From assembly GCA_037178675.1 (NCBI GenBank), contig JAYMGJ010000122.1, positions 1 to 44,361 on the forward strand: 44,361 nucleotides of DNA. Reading direction: 5' to 3'. The notes beneath the pieces are model-generated. The model worked only from the letters and a program-made list of their open reading frames with translations. It searched no databases and had not been told where the DNA came from. Positions 32,310-42,216 of the stretch are shown piece after piece. Position numbers and translations under genes: made by a program. This stretch comes from Scleroderma bovista (lineage: Eukaryota > Basidiomycota > Agaricomycetes > Boletales > Sclerodermataceae). Position 1 is the stretch's first letter; the number at the start of each line of letters is the position of its first letter.

Positions 32310-33808
32310 CTATATTGCCATGTGTTTTTTTCCTGATGCAGGGGGGACAGCGGGGGAAGGCTTGCATGACCTGCCTTTGCCACGCTCGCGCTCTGCAGCC
32401 CTGATGGCTTCAAGGAGCCGGGAGTGGCCCTCTTTGGCCTCGGGGTAGGTGGCGAGGAAGCGAGGTTCGTCGGACTGGAAACTGTGGGTCGAAGAGCAGC
32501 GAACGCAACGGTTATAAAGTGGCTTCAAAATGAGACGAAAAAAGAGGGTACTCACACATCAATGAACTCGAGCGCGACTGTTGCGCGCTGGCCATACTTG
32601 GAGGCGAGGGGGTGGTTGTGACCCTGGTACCAGTCCGGGGGCCAGTCCTTCAAGGGAACGCCAAGGCCACGCTCAGGATCGCCAGCAAGCCAGTGGGTGA
32701 CGATGTCTCACCAGGAATCGTGTTTGTGACACCTGGTGCTGTCCGACAGCTTGAGCGGCAGGTTTGGAATGACAAGCCCAGCCTGCGGTGGCCGTCGAGC
32801 GGTGGGTGGGCAGCGGGAGTTCGCTGGCTGGCTGGCAGTGGATGTGGTTGTCACAGGAACGACAATGGCAGGTACTGGACAGGGGTCACGCACAGAGCAG
32901 GTTGGGCCACCCGGGTGTGATGGCTGTGGCCACAGAAGTACCACTACAGCACCTGGTGTGCCCGAAGATGATGAGGGCTGCGATGGCTGCGAGGGCTGCA
33001 TGCTCCAAGTGCTAGGCATGGTGCTGCCCAAACACTGGTGGCAGCACATTGTGCCAGGCTGGCCCATTGGTTGCAGAGCGCCTTGGCGAATGATGGTGGC
33101 GAGCTCTTGGACACACTCGCTGACCTTGTGAACGGATTCACTGACCTGGCCCATCTTGTTCCATAGGCCGACGATATTGGTCGTGATGGACTCGTGGGTC
33201 ATGCGGACCTCCTCCACAGTGATGGGTTGCATGAGGGCAGACTCCACCAAGGAGTCTTCTGTATCCTGTTCGATTGGTGCAAACACGTCAGAGTAGTCCG
33301 TCTCATAGCTGTGCAGCTCGTCAAGGAGATAACGGATGAGCGTGTTGTGCTGGAGGAGGAGAGCGAGTCAGCGCAGATCAGCCACCAGGTATTAAGTATC
33401 GAAAAACTTACATTCTCCCCCTCGGCCCAGCTGCCCCACCAGTTGACTTTTTTCAGGGACCAGCGCCGGCCAGCACAACCCAGGATAAAGCGGTACTGTG
33501 CACCCCCGCGCCGGAAGCAATGGGTCGAGAATGACCCAGAAATCCCGGCGCTGTCACGCACCAAACAGGTTTGGTACAGTGAACATGGAAGATAACACCT
33601 ATACCGAATGATCCTTATGCGAAGGATAAGCACGACGGACCCTCATCATAGCCATCTATCGCACAAGAAGACTATCCTGATGTGAGAGATGAATGCCAAT
33701 GCAGACAGTCATCTATCGCACGAGAACTGCCAAGAAGCAGAAGAAACTAAAGGAATAACGTCAATTGTGGTATGAGAAAGGAATGCACACGTCTGCAGTC
33801 CAACTCCC

Positions 33809-34096
33809 TGTTGAAGTCGCACGTGCACCCGGCATAAACCGTTGACGAAGTGCGCACAAGACTGCAACCCATATTAGTGTAGACTTAGTAATAGTCCTCT
33901 TTAGAGTAGATGTTACATGTCACATGTCACATGTCACAGTCACATGTCACACTATTTGTTGTATATAAACAGCGTTCATCGCTTATATAATATAACAGCT
34001 CTTAACCAGCTACCGCTACCATCTCAGGTTGTGCACTCCACCCAACAGGTGAGTTGGAGTAGCAGTTCCTCTACGTATATAGGTATTGCTTCAACA
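33809..34096 (+). mobile_element. Solo LTR A2 (288 bp), nested in E3
   Basis: TGTTGAAGTCGC to GCTTCAACA with a perfect 5-bp duplication CTCCC (33804-33808 and 34097-34101). E2 has the empty site. It differs from A1 by point changes and by 13 extra bp in a CATGTCA microsatellite near 33915-33950. A TATA-like TATATAAACAG lies near 33961. Confidence 0.92.
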
Positions 34097-34376
34097 CTCC
34101 CATACCAGAACAATCAAAGAAGCCGAAGAATTGATGGAGAAACAAAGGAGAAAGAGAAGAAATGATTTTTAGTGCCCAAATGTCATTTTTAGGTGCCCAG
34201 TGCCGGCATTCCGATATTTTGAATAGCTCTGTCGTTTCTAAAGCTATCAGGCACGTGACTATACCGTCAGAGAGCCTAGAACGTGGTCTATCTGCCTGTC
34301 AAGTTCTGACGCAAATCCGTTCATTTCCTACAGAGATATTCCCCCCGCAATCCAGATGTTCGCTTCATCGCTCACT

Positions 34377-34715
34377 ATGGAGTCTGTATTTTCTCTGGAT
34401 CATTTCTCCACTATTGCTGCAGATCTTCACTATGTCCTGCTCTTAGGACAGCCTCTCCCAGAGTTCCCATGCACTGCCTGGCACATATCTTCCCAGCCTG
34501 CTCCCTCAGTCCCTCTTGTTCTCGGTCAGCGCGTTCTCCTCGTCAGTCCTGCATCAAGGACGTACTTTGGTCATCTTAGGTCTATTGTCAAGCTTGAGAA
34601 GTCTTCTCTGGTCGTCTCTGTGTCCCCTGAGCCCTCAGCCTATGGTCCCTTCCTCCCAGATACTTGCCATGTCCATCTTCCTCTGTCGTTCATCTCACTT
34701 CCCTGGATGCGTTGA
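34377..34715 (+). pseudogene. E-family ORF in E3, truncated by TGA
   Basis: ATG at 34377 (MESVFSLDHFS) runs to TGA at 34713-34715 after SLPWMR. In E2 the same codon is CGA (SLPWMRR), so the stop is a CpG transition. 112 codons remain open. Confidence 0.65.
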
Positions 34716-37052
34716 ATTCAATACTCTATCCGCTTCCCTACTTTCAGACGACGTCCCCCAGCACCATGACAGTTATTCCCCCCACTTTATAGTGCTATTA
34801 GGAAGAAGAACCCTCTCTCATTCTTTCCCAGAAGAGAGCTCGTCAAGGGAGCCCATGGTTGTGCTTCAGCGGCGCTAGAACACATGCACTATACTTTAGT
34901 GTATGCTGACCCCCCAAAAAGACCTCTGGACCCCTGGTACCCTTCTTGTGGCTGTTTTGTCTCGGATCAATCCCCCTATTAATCCCAGATCTTCCCCATT
35001 GTTGTCCCATCAAATTCCTGATGGTACACAGCCCCCCATCAAACTTCTTAGGCTGTGCATCAATGACTCCTTCTGCTGTGCAGTGACTCATCCCTTGCTT
35101 ACTGATGCTCTCTTGTCATCAGTATTACTCTATCCCTTTCGCATTTTTGGTATATTACTCAGCTGATGACTCACTCCCTTACCAATCAATCTTGTCATGC
35201 AGCTTACTCATTCCTGCTTATCCCTTGCTTACTGATCGCTTACAAACCCCTTACAAAGCTCTTACCAATCCCTTACCAATCCTTGACAAATTCTGCTTAC
35301 TCCCTTCTCTTTTTGTACTTTAATGCTGTGCCCCCCCATGTATTTAAACCCCTGGGCTCAGCCCAGTGAAAAAAGACCCAATTGCACGAAATGATCCCTC
35401 TCTCAGACTCTCTCAATCAGTATCCCTTCAGTCTTTGAGTCCTTGTAGGCTTCAGTGAAGGTCTAAAGGCTCAATATTGTCAAGTTTATCCAAGTTATTC
35501 AAGATCTATTCTTTATACTAGGCTCAAGTGGAGTCTAGGCTTCATACCAGTCAATCTTCCTCGCCTCTGGACATCAGAGGCATCTCTGCCCCTTTGCTGC
35601 ACCAAACTCTAGGTGTAGTATCGCTGTTTCAGTCTCAGTCAACCCAATCCCCGCTTTGACACTTCCCAGGCTTTAGGAAGAGTCCAGACACCTATCCCCT
35701 TCGTCTTCTATTACTCCTGTACCCCAGGAGTATCCTGCATCATCGTCTGCATCACCCTGTTGGTGTAGATCCTCTTCCCCCCTCCTCAGCACATCCTCTC
35801 TGGACACCGCGGAGGTAAACCACCACTCGCACATTTTCGTAGTCCTTTGTTGGTGTTGTGTTTGGGTTATTACTCCGACCCAAATCCACACTTTGACTCA
35901 CAGCGCCTGTTGTTGCCTCATTGATCCACTGCTGCACAGTGTCAGACGAAATCACAAGGCATGGCTGTACAATGCCATTGGCGCCCATTGCCGGGAAGAT
36001 GGGGTCATCGGGGGTGAGTGGACGTTGGTAGTGGACCCGCTCGAGCCAGCGTATCCAGAGCATCAACCAGAGGAAACAGTCCGCACCTGGGAGCTCTGGC
36101 TGTGGGTAAACTTTATAGTGGTTGCCTGCAGGCAAACATGTGTTGCGGTTGGTCAGCACATGAGTCATGGACATAATAATCAATAATTGGATCAACAATA
36201 TCAGGTAAACAGATGGACTTACAGCACAGATCGCCTTCGGTCATCCCTTTGTCAACCTTGCATTGCCACCCCTTTCGGTTTGCCAGGTGGACCCAGAAGT
36301 AGATACACTTGTCGGACAGCATCAGTGGCTCATTTGCAAGGTACCTTTCCAGCACGTAGTCCACCATCACGCTGTCAATTGTCAGGTGCTTTTGCTTGAG
36401 TTGGACGAGCTCATAGCACCTGCGGCCGCCCTTGAGAAAAATGCATTGGTAGCGGTACTGTAATTCCACTAACCTTGTCCACAGTGTCCATGCCGTGGAG
36501 GCAAATGCCAGCTGCTCGAGGTGGCGAGTCACCTGTGTCCGCACCTTGAGACTCATGAGTTCTGATGGCGGCTGTTGAGCTGCCAGTAATCCACTGCTGA
36601 ATCTCCAGAGGGTCTGCTTACACATTCGCCCAGAAGTCTTTGAATGCAGCCCTGACACTTTCCACAGTGCCTTTGCCTAGGTTCTTGTGGAATCCCTTCC
36701 ACATCATGTACAGGGTGAGGACCTCATCTGAGTGCTTGTTCAGTGTGCTCACAAAGGCCATCCTGTACTCAGGATCGCTGTATTTGTTGTCAGCTGCTCG
36801 GCCCTCCATTTTGGTGCCACAGAAGCCCTCAAGCCATTCTTGTCCTCGGCAGACGTGTGCAGAATAGGCAGCTCTCGTCCTCGGTGCCTTGAGGTGCCTG
36901 TGCTTACCGCTCTCCTTCAGCTGCTCGATGTCCATCCAGGACACTACCGAGTCAGCAGCATTGCTCGCCGTGGAGCTCTTCATCTTCCGAGATCTCCCCT
37001 GTGGTGACTCGGGCACCTGCGGAGCCTTCTTTGTCGCTTTCTGTTGTCCCAT

Positions 37053-37287
37053 TGGGTCCTACCAGTGGGACTGTCAAGTAAATTTTTCGGGCTAAACCAA
37101 ACAGGTTGGAAAGGGTCGTGTCACCAGTGGAGGATGAAGGAGGTCAAGTCAGAAGTGAGGTCACGAGCCATAGTTACCCTCAGTCAGGGGCTGAGGGGTA
37201 GACAGAATCATGATTGATACGTACTCACTACCACCATGTACAACGAGTAAAAAGGATTACAGTCAGTAATGTCATTCTACAATACAA
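37053..37287. promoter_or_regulatory. Region between recombinase start and SF3B1-like 3' end
   Basis: About 235 bp upstream of the minus-strand recombinase ATG and downstream of the SF3B1-like stop. It should hold the promoter of the first and the 3' end of the second, but I see no clear box. Confidence 0.3.
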
Positions 37288-38097
37288 TCATACGAACATC
37301 TGCAACAGGTGTTGATCATATACATTTTGACCCTCACTCGGTTCTCCTAAATCTGGGTAGAAGGGCACCAAAGCATCAGCAGCACCAAGATACCGTGAAT
37401 TGTAAACACACCAGTATACCTGTACCCAAATGACAGAGATCAGCATTCGAAAAACTGGTCCCATACAGAAGACGCTGTCACGCACCAAACATGTTTGGTA
37501 CTGTGGACATGGAGAAAGTTAGCTGATGAAACTAATGCAAAGAACACACACCCAAGATCTGTTGAAAGATTGTCCCGACTTGAGGGATACAGACAGCCCT
37601 CGCTATCCATATCATGCAAAGTCAAGACTATCCTTATGCGAAGAATGAATACAAGCTTGTCATAGCCATCTATCGCACAAGAATGACTATCCTGGAGCAA
37701 GAGATGAATGCCATCGTCTGGCAGTCATCCCTCGCACAGGAACCGCCAAGAAGCAGAAGAATCCAAGGATTGATGATCATTTCAGTATGAGAGAGGAATG
37801 CAACCTACTGCAGTCCAACTCCCATACCAGAACAACCAAAGAAGCAGAAGAAACGATAGAGAAACGAAGGAGAAAAGGAAGAATCATTTCTAGCGCCCAA
37901 ATGTCAAATTTAGGCACCCAGTGCCGGCATTCCGATATTTTGAATAGCTCCGCCATTTTTGAAGCTATCAATCATGTGACTATACCATCATGGAGCCTAG
38001 ACCATGGTCTATCTGCCTGTCAAGTTCCGACATAAATCTGTTCATTTCCCACGGAGATATTCCACCCGCAATCCAGACACCCACTTCATCACTCACT

Positions 38098-38487
38098 ATG
38101 GAGTCCACATTTTCTCTGGAACGTTTCTCCGCTATTGCAGCAGACCTCAACTATGTCCTGCTCTTGGGACAGCCTCTCCCTGAGCTCCTGTGTACTGTCT
38201 GGTACATATCTTCCCAGCCTGCTCCCCCAGTCCCTCTCGTTCTCGGTCAGCGCATTCTCCTCGTCAGTCCTGCGTCGCGCACATACTTTGGTCGTCTCAA
38301 GTCTATTGTTAGACTTGAAAATTCATACCTGGTCGTCTCTGTGTCTCCTGAGTCCTCTGCATATGGTCCTTTTATCCCAGAGTCCTGTCACATCCATCTC
38401 CCTCTATCATTCATCTCGCTTCCATGGACACGTCGAATCCGCTATTCATGTTTCACTTCCCTGCTATCCCGCAACAAACACGAATGA
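38098..38487 (+). CDS. E-family ORF, intact copy in E4 (129 aa)
   Basis: ATG at 38098 (MESTFSLERFSAIAADLNY) to the stop at 38485-38487. Shares most residues with the E2 copy up to SLPWTRRIRYS, then the C-termini differ (RNKHE against HTPAP). No known domain. It starts about 620 bp into the element, upstream of the TATA box. Confidence 0.6.
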   Translation: MESTFSLERFSAIAADLNYVLLLGQPLPELLCTVWYISSQPAPPVPLVLGQRILLVSPASRTYFGRLKSIVRLENSYLVVSVSPESSAYGPFIPESCHIHLPLSFISLPWTRRIRYSCFTSLLSRNKHE

Positions 38488-39250
38488 AACAGTGCTCTAG
38501 AACCCTTCTTAGGAGCCCTAATAGAGTACAGAACCTTCCCCTTACTACTCAAGGGAAGACTGCACTTCGGGAGCACCAAATTTCACGTTTTTGCTCTACA
38601 GAAGCTCAATCCAAGGGATTTGTGACACTCTGTGACCAGCTGTGACTCTACTTGTCATTCCAGGCCCCCTGACACTGCTCTTCTGGTCGGATCAATTCTT
38701 TTATTATCCCCCAGCCACTCCCATCAGTGGCACTGCTTCAGAAGCTCATCTCCAGATCTAAAGTTCAATCAATCACAGGTTGTGCTTCCCTTCTGTCTGA
38801 GTCACACAGAGTCACTCTGGCTCACTCTGACTCACTCTGCTGCGCATTATTCATCCCCTCTTGGCATTACTAATCCCCATTACTCTCCTTACCAATCACT
38901 TACCAATCATCCTTCAAATCATGCTTATCATGCTGCTTATCAATTCATGACTCATGCCCCTATGATTCATATGCATTATGTCATCACATATGCTCATTTA
39001 GCTTCGATCTACTCATCCCCTGCTTTCCCCCCCTCTCTTTTGGGCCCCATGCAATGATTTTTCCATATTCTTGATTATGCACCCCTTTTTACCTATGTTT
39101 TTGCTCTTTCCCTTGGCTCAGCAGCTTGTTCAGGCTCTCCCCATCGATGACTCAGCCTGATTACACTGCTTATCAATTGCTTACCAATTTCTTACCAATC
39201 TCTTACCAAGCACTTAGTCATTTGTGCTTACAGGGCCACAGCCCCTACTG

Positions 39251-39305
39251 TATATAAACCAGCAGCCAAAGGCTGCAAGGAAGTGTCTGCTTCCCCCTCA
39301 ATAAA
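39251..39305 (+). promoter_or_regulatory. TATA box and poly(A) signal inside E4
   Basis: TATATAAACC (39251-39260) is followed about 40 bp later by CAATAAAGCG (39299-39308). This pairing of promoter and polyadenylation signal is what an LTR U3-R region holds, and it supports reading E elements as LTRs. Confidence 0.6.
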
Positions 39306-41292
39306 GCGACCACATTCACTCTCCCTCACTGTCTATAAGCTCTATCTCTGTCTTTGGACTTGTAGGTCACCCAGTGCTGGCCTAAAGCTCCTATATTGCT
39401 GTTTATCAGATATATCTTGTATCTGATCATTTCTCTAGGCTCAAGCGCAGTCTAGCATCACTGTCCACTCTATCCCATCACTGTCCATCACATTCTTGAA
39501 GCAGGAACTGTCCCCTTGCTTCCCTGTTGCTCCATCACTGCTATTACCCCCCTGTTTCCAATCTATCATCGCTGCTCAATCCCAGGACTCTTCCTAACCA
39601 CTGTGGTAGGCTGAAGAGGAGTCAATACCATCCCCAGTCGCATTCCTTCCCCATCAGAAGCCCTTCCCTTCCCTCCTGCATCCTGCCTGAAGGTGTGCAG
39701 CACATCCCCCTGAGGAGATTAAATACCAGAAACGCAAAGGAAGACCACCACTCGCATATTGCTGTCATTTGGTGTTGGTTGTTGGTTGTTCTGACCTCTT
39801 CCCTCACTTAGGCGCACAATGCACCTCACAGACTGTCCAAGCCTGATGGAACGAGCCTTGTAATGTGTAGCTAAGGAGTATACCAGGCCCCAGTGCAGGC
39901 CCCATTGCTTCGATGGCTCTGATGACAGTGCCAATAATGTGGGGCGAGGTCTCAAAGCCATTTGGCCATACCAGGTTCATTAAGTGGAGCATCGTGTCCT
40001 CACACCCGAGGCCCACACATCCAAGGGCCAAGTGCTTTGCAATGATGCTTGCCATCTGGCGACAAACAAGATCTCTTTCCATGAGGGCGTCCTCCAGCAT
40101 CGTGACCACAGAATCTACGTAATACGCAGATTGAGGACCAACATATTCGAACACAAATGTTAGCACCTTGAGACACCCCATACACACATTCGGTTCGGCT
40201 GTCTGGTATTCATTGAGAATGGTGGGAATACAAGTAAATGCTAAAAGATAATCATAAGCTTGGGTGGCTGAGATAGCGAAGTAAAGAACTCATGTCCGCA
40301 AGTTTCAGCCACAATGGCAATTGCAACCATGCTACAGACAAAACTTTGACGTTCTTGTATGTGCAGATTCGTTAGGAGGACCAAAAGAATGTCCTGGGGG
40401 ACCCAAACTCTTCGCGATGCAACCGAATGAGTTGACTGTGGCACACCGAATGGCTTTTCTTGTGTGCTTTAAGGAGGTCCAACAACTCAAAACAGATGCA
40501 CATTGTAAATGATGCACATCCATTCCCAGGCAGGGACGAATTTGACACTGCAATCAGCAACACAACCAATCAAGTTGATACTAGGTGCCTCCTGGACTTT
40601 TCATGACGGTTACAGAGAATTGGTGTCATACAGGGGACTACAAAAATAATCAATGACCGAGAAATCAATAATAGAATGATACTCATGAAGATCCTTAACT
40701 GGAGGATTCATCTGCATCATACCAACCACATTGGCAATCGCACCCTCAGCAGTAATGATACTACTGAGTGTGTCAGGTACTCTTCACCGAGCTGTTCAAA
40801 CAAGACGAGGCCAAGTTTGCTGACAAGCTGGTCCTCGCCACACTGCTTGATGACAACAGCGAGATGCGTAGTAAGATCAGCTGCCTGTTGACAGACTTTG
40901 GCACTCTTGCTGTTCAACCGCCAGAGGATAGTAGTAGACATGATCTGGGTGAGGTACGGCTTCACACAAATGCCTAGAGCATTGACGACGGTACCGAACG
41001 CATCAAGCACGACTTGGTCTTCGGTCATCTGCTCTTGGAAGGCCTAGGATTTCTCAGCAACAAGGAGAGGCTCGATGTCAATGAACATACAGCCCGAGCC
41101 TTGTGGGGAAGGAGGGGGAGGCCCAGGAGGGGGAGGGGGAAGATGTGAGAGCCGGCATTACATGTCGGGGCGCAGCAATAGCTGGTGATTGTGCAGGGCG
41201 ACGAGGAAGGCGTGGCGGCAGACAAAGCCGTTGAGCTGGACACCGCTGGCTTATTAAGCTTACTCAATTTGGAAGGTGTGATGGTTGGGCGG

Positions 41293-41373
41293 TGTCACGC
41301 ACCAAACAGGTTTGGTACAGTGAACATGGAAGATAACGCCTATATCGAATGATCCTTATGCGAAGGATAAGCA
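41293..41373 (+). mobile_element. E5: 81-bp truncated 5' end of an E element
   Basis: TGTCACGCACCAAACAGG through CGAAGGATAAGCA matches the first 81 bases of E3. It then breaks off exactly where the Harbinger-side frame begins. The left flank is GCGG. No remaining part was found to the right in the window. Confidence 0.85.
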
Positions 41374-42114
41374 GTGCCGGGAGGAACATCCCTACTAAGG
41401 TCCTCACGTTTATTTAGATCTGTTGGGCCCCCCATCTGCGGCAACGAAACCTTCACAGTCACAGGCTCCCCCGTCAACCTCGCATCTGGTATGGTCCCTT
41501 TTTTTGTGGCTTTGAACGCTATCACGACTGATACCAGCTACATGCAGCCTCCCCCTTCGAATTCATTGAGCAAAGGCAAATGTCGCCTCATGGAAATTAC
41601 CGACAGTGACCCCATAGCCGCATCAAACTTCATGGAGTTACCCTATGCCCAAACTATTTCCTCCTCCACTAACACAGGGCCTGCCACGAAAAAGAGGAAG
41701 GGGGGAGCTGCAGCTGATCCAGCTGCGGTGATGGCAATGGGTGATGCGATGGCAATTGCAGCTACCCAGTCTTCCTCACGCTGCACCCGGGCAAAAGCAC
41801 CAGAGATGCCACAAGACCCAATGTTGGTAACATTGGTTGGTGCCGTTTCCCACTTGGCAGGTTCCATCGAGCGCACCATGCAGCCAGCTGAGGAGTGTGT
41901 GAGCTCGAAGAAACAGCAAGCTATTCGCATTTTGGAGGACGAGCACGATGAACTGACCATTGATGAACATATTTGTCTCCTACGCCTTATCGGAGAGAAC
42001 GAGTATATAGCAGATGTTTTGACTTTGGTTCAAAAAAGCCATCGTAGTGCGTACATTGCAGATTCACTTCAAAAATCATTGACTATGTTGTCCAACTCTG
42101 TAGACCAGCTGTGA
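41374..42114 (+). CDS. Harbinger accessory ORF2-like protein, N-terminus probably missing
   Basis: Open frame of 246 codons ending VDQL. It has KKRKGG (basic, nuclear-signal-like) near the middle and a helical end (ILEDEHDELTIDEHICLLRL, IADVLTLVQKSHRSAYIADS) like the C-terminal part of the Myb/SANT-type partner protein of fungal Harbinger elements. That partner guides the transposase to DNA in characterised systems. The Myb-like domain expected before it is absent, because an in-frame TAA at 41368 and the E5 fragment lie directly upstream. So the gene is probably 5' truncated, or an ATG near 41540 is used. Confidence 0.6.
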   Translation: MPGGTSLLRSSRLFRSVGPPICGNETFTVTGSPVNLASGMVPFFVALNAITTDTSYMQPPPSNSLSKGKCRLMEITDSDPIAASNFMELPYAQTISSSTNTGPATKKRKGGAAADPAAVMAMGDAMAIAATQSSSRCTRAKAPEMPQDPMLVTLVGAVSHLAGSIERTMQPAEECVSSKKQQAIRILEDEHDELTIDEHICLLRLIGENEYIADVLTLVQKSHRSAYIADSLQKSLTMLSNSVDQL

Positions 42115-42216
42115 TCGTGTTGTACTACCTCGCTTTGTTGTACTCAATATGTACTTGTATTGAGTTCAATCTATACTTTGTGTTGCATTCAAAAAATTGC
42201 TACTACAAGACAGAGA

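Larger units (their letters stand above)
33552..35902 (+). mobile_element. E3: long LTR-like insertion with ORF
   Basis: TGTCACGCACC (33552) to GACTCACA (35902), flanked by a perfect GCGC duplication (33548-33551 and 35903-35906). It has the same length as E2 (2058 bp) once the nested solo LTR plus its duplication are removed, and is nearly identical to E2 in inverted orientation. Contains TATTTAAACCCC near 35340. Confidence 0.88.
32310..37052 (-). pseudogene. Tyrosine-recombinase (Crypton-like) gene, split by E3
   Basis: Such enzymes cut and rejoin DNA through a Tyr nucleophile. ATG at 37052 (MGQQKATKKAPQ) opens an N-terminal helical, SAM-like part (TRAAYSAHVCRGQEWLEGF). The catalytic part follows: TLWTR joined by an intron (near 36470-36420) to CYELVQLKQKHL (box I Arg), ANRKGWQCKVDKGM, then NHYKVYPQPELPG and FPAMGANGIVQP. 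E3 interrupts at 35903. Past E3 the frame resumes with GSFSTHCFRRGGAQYRF (HxxR), WWGSWAEGE and, after an intron (near 33410-33350), HNTLIRYLLDELHSYE (the Tyr). A Pro-rich region and the typical tail KDWPPDWYQG end near 32310. Defects: the E3 insertion, TGA at 32708-32710 (CGA-like), and an unclear junction near 36620. Confidence 0.8.
37476..39818 (+). mobile_element. E4: long LTR-like insertion with ORF (2343 bp)
   Basis: TGTCACGCACC (37476) to GGCGCACA (39818). Flanks are ACGC (37472-37475) and ATGC (39819-39822), a 4-bp duplication with one CpG-type change. Inverted relative of E1, but without E1's two nested insertions, so it shows both empty sites. Inserted just inside an intron donor of the SF3B1-like fragment. 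It lacks a second LTR or internal genes. Confidence 0.85.
37288..41042 (-). pseudogene. SF3B1/Hsh155 splicing factor, C-terminal fragment, decayed and split by E4
   Basis: SF3B1 is the HEAT-repeat scaffold of the U2 snRNP. Minus-strand pieces match its end in order: [20 protein letters not shown] (from 41042, right after an intron-like TAG), [17 protein letters not shown], a one-base loss at GEEY (about 40790), MTPILCNRHE (about 40625), [11 protein letters not shown] (about 40480), [20 protein letters not shown] (about 40350), FVFEYVGPQSAYYVDSVVTM (about 40155), WPNGFETSPHIIGTVIRAIE, then E4. Across E4 an intron acceptor (TACAG) leads to VYWCVYNSRYLGAADALVPF and a normal-looking end, MFV-stop at 37288. 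Introns are kept, so the copy arose at DNA level, not from mRNA. Many R to C/W/Q changes fit CpG decay. The functional gene should be elsewhere. Confidence 0.87.

Noticed and set aside
33194..33595. Plus-strand 133-codon frame
   Set aside because: Shadow of the tyrosine recombinase on the minus strand, running into the E3 end.
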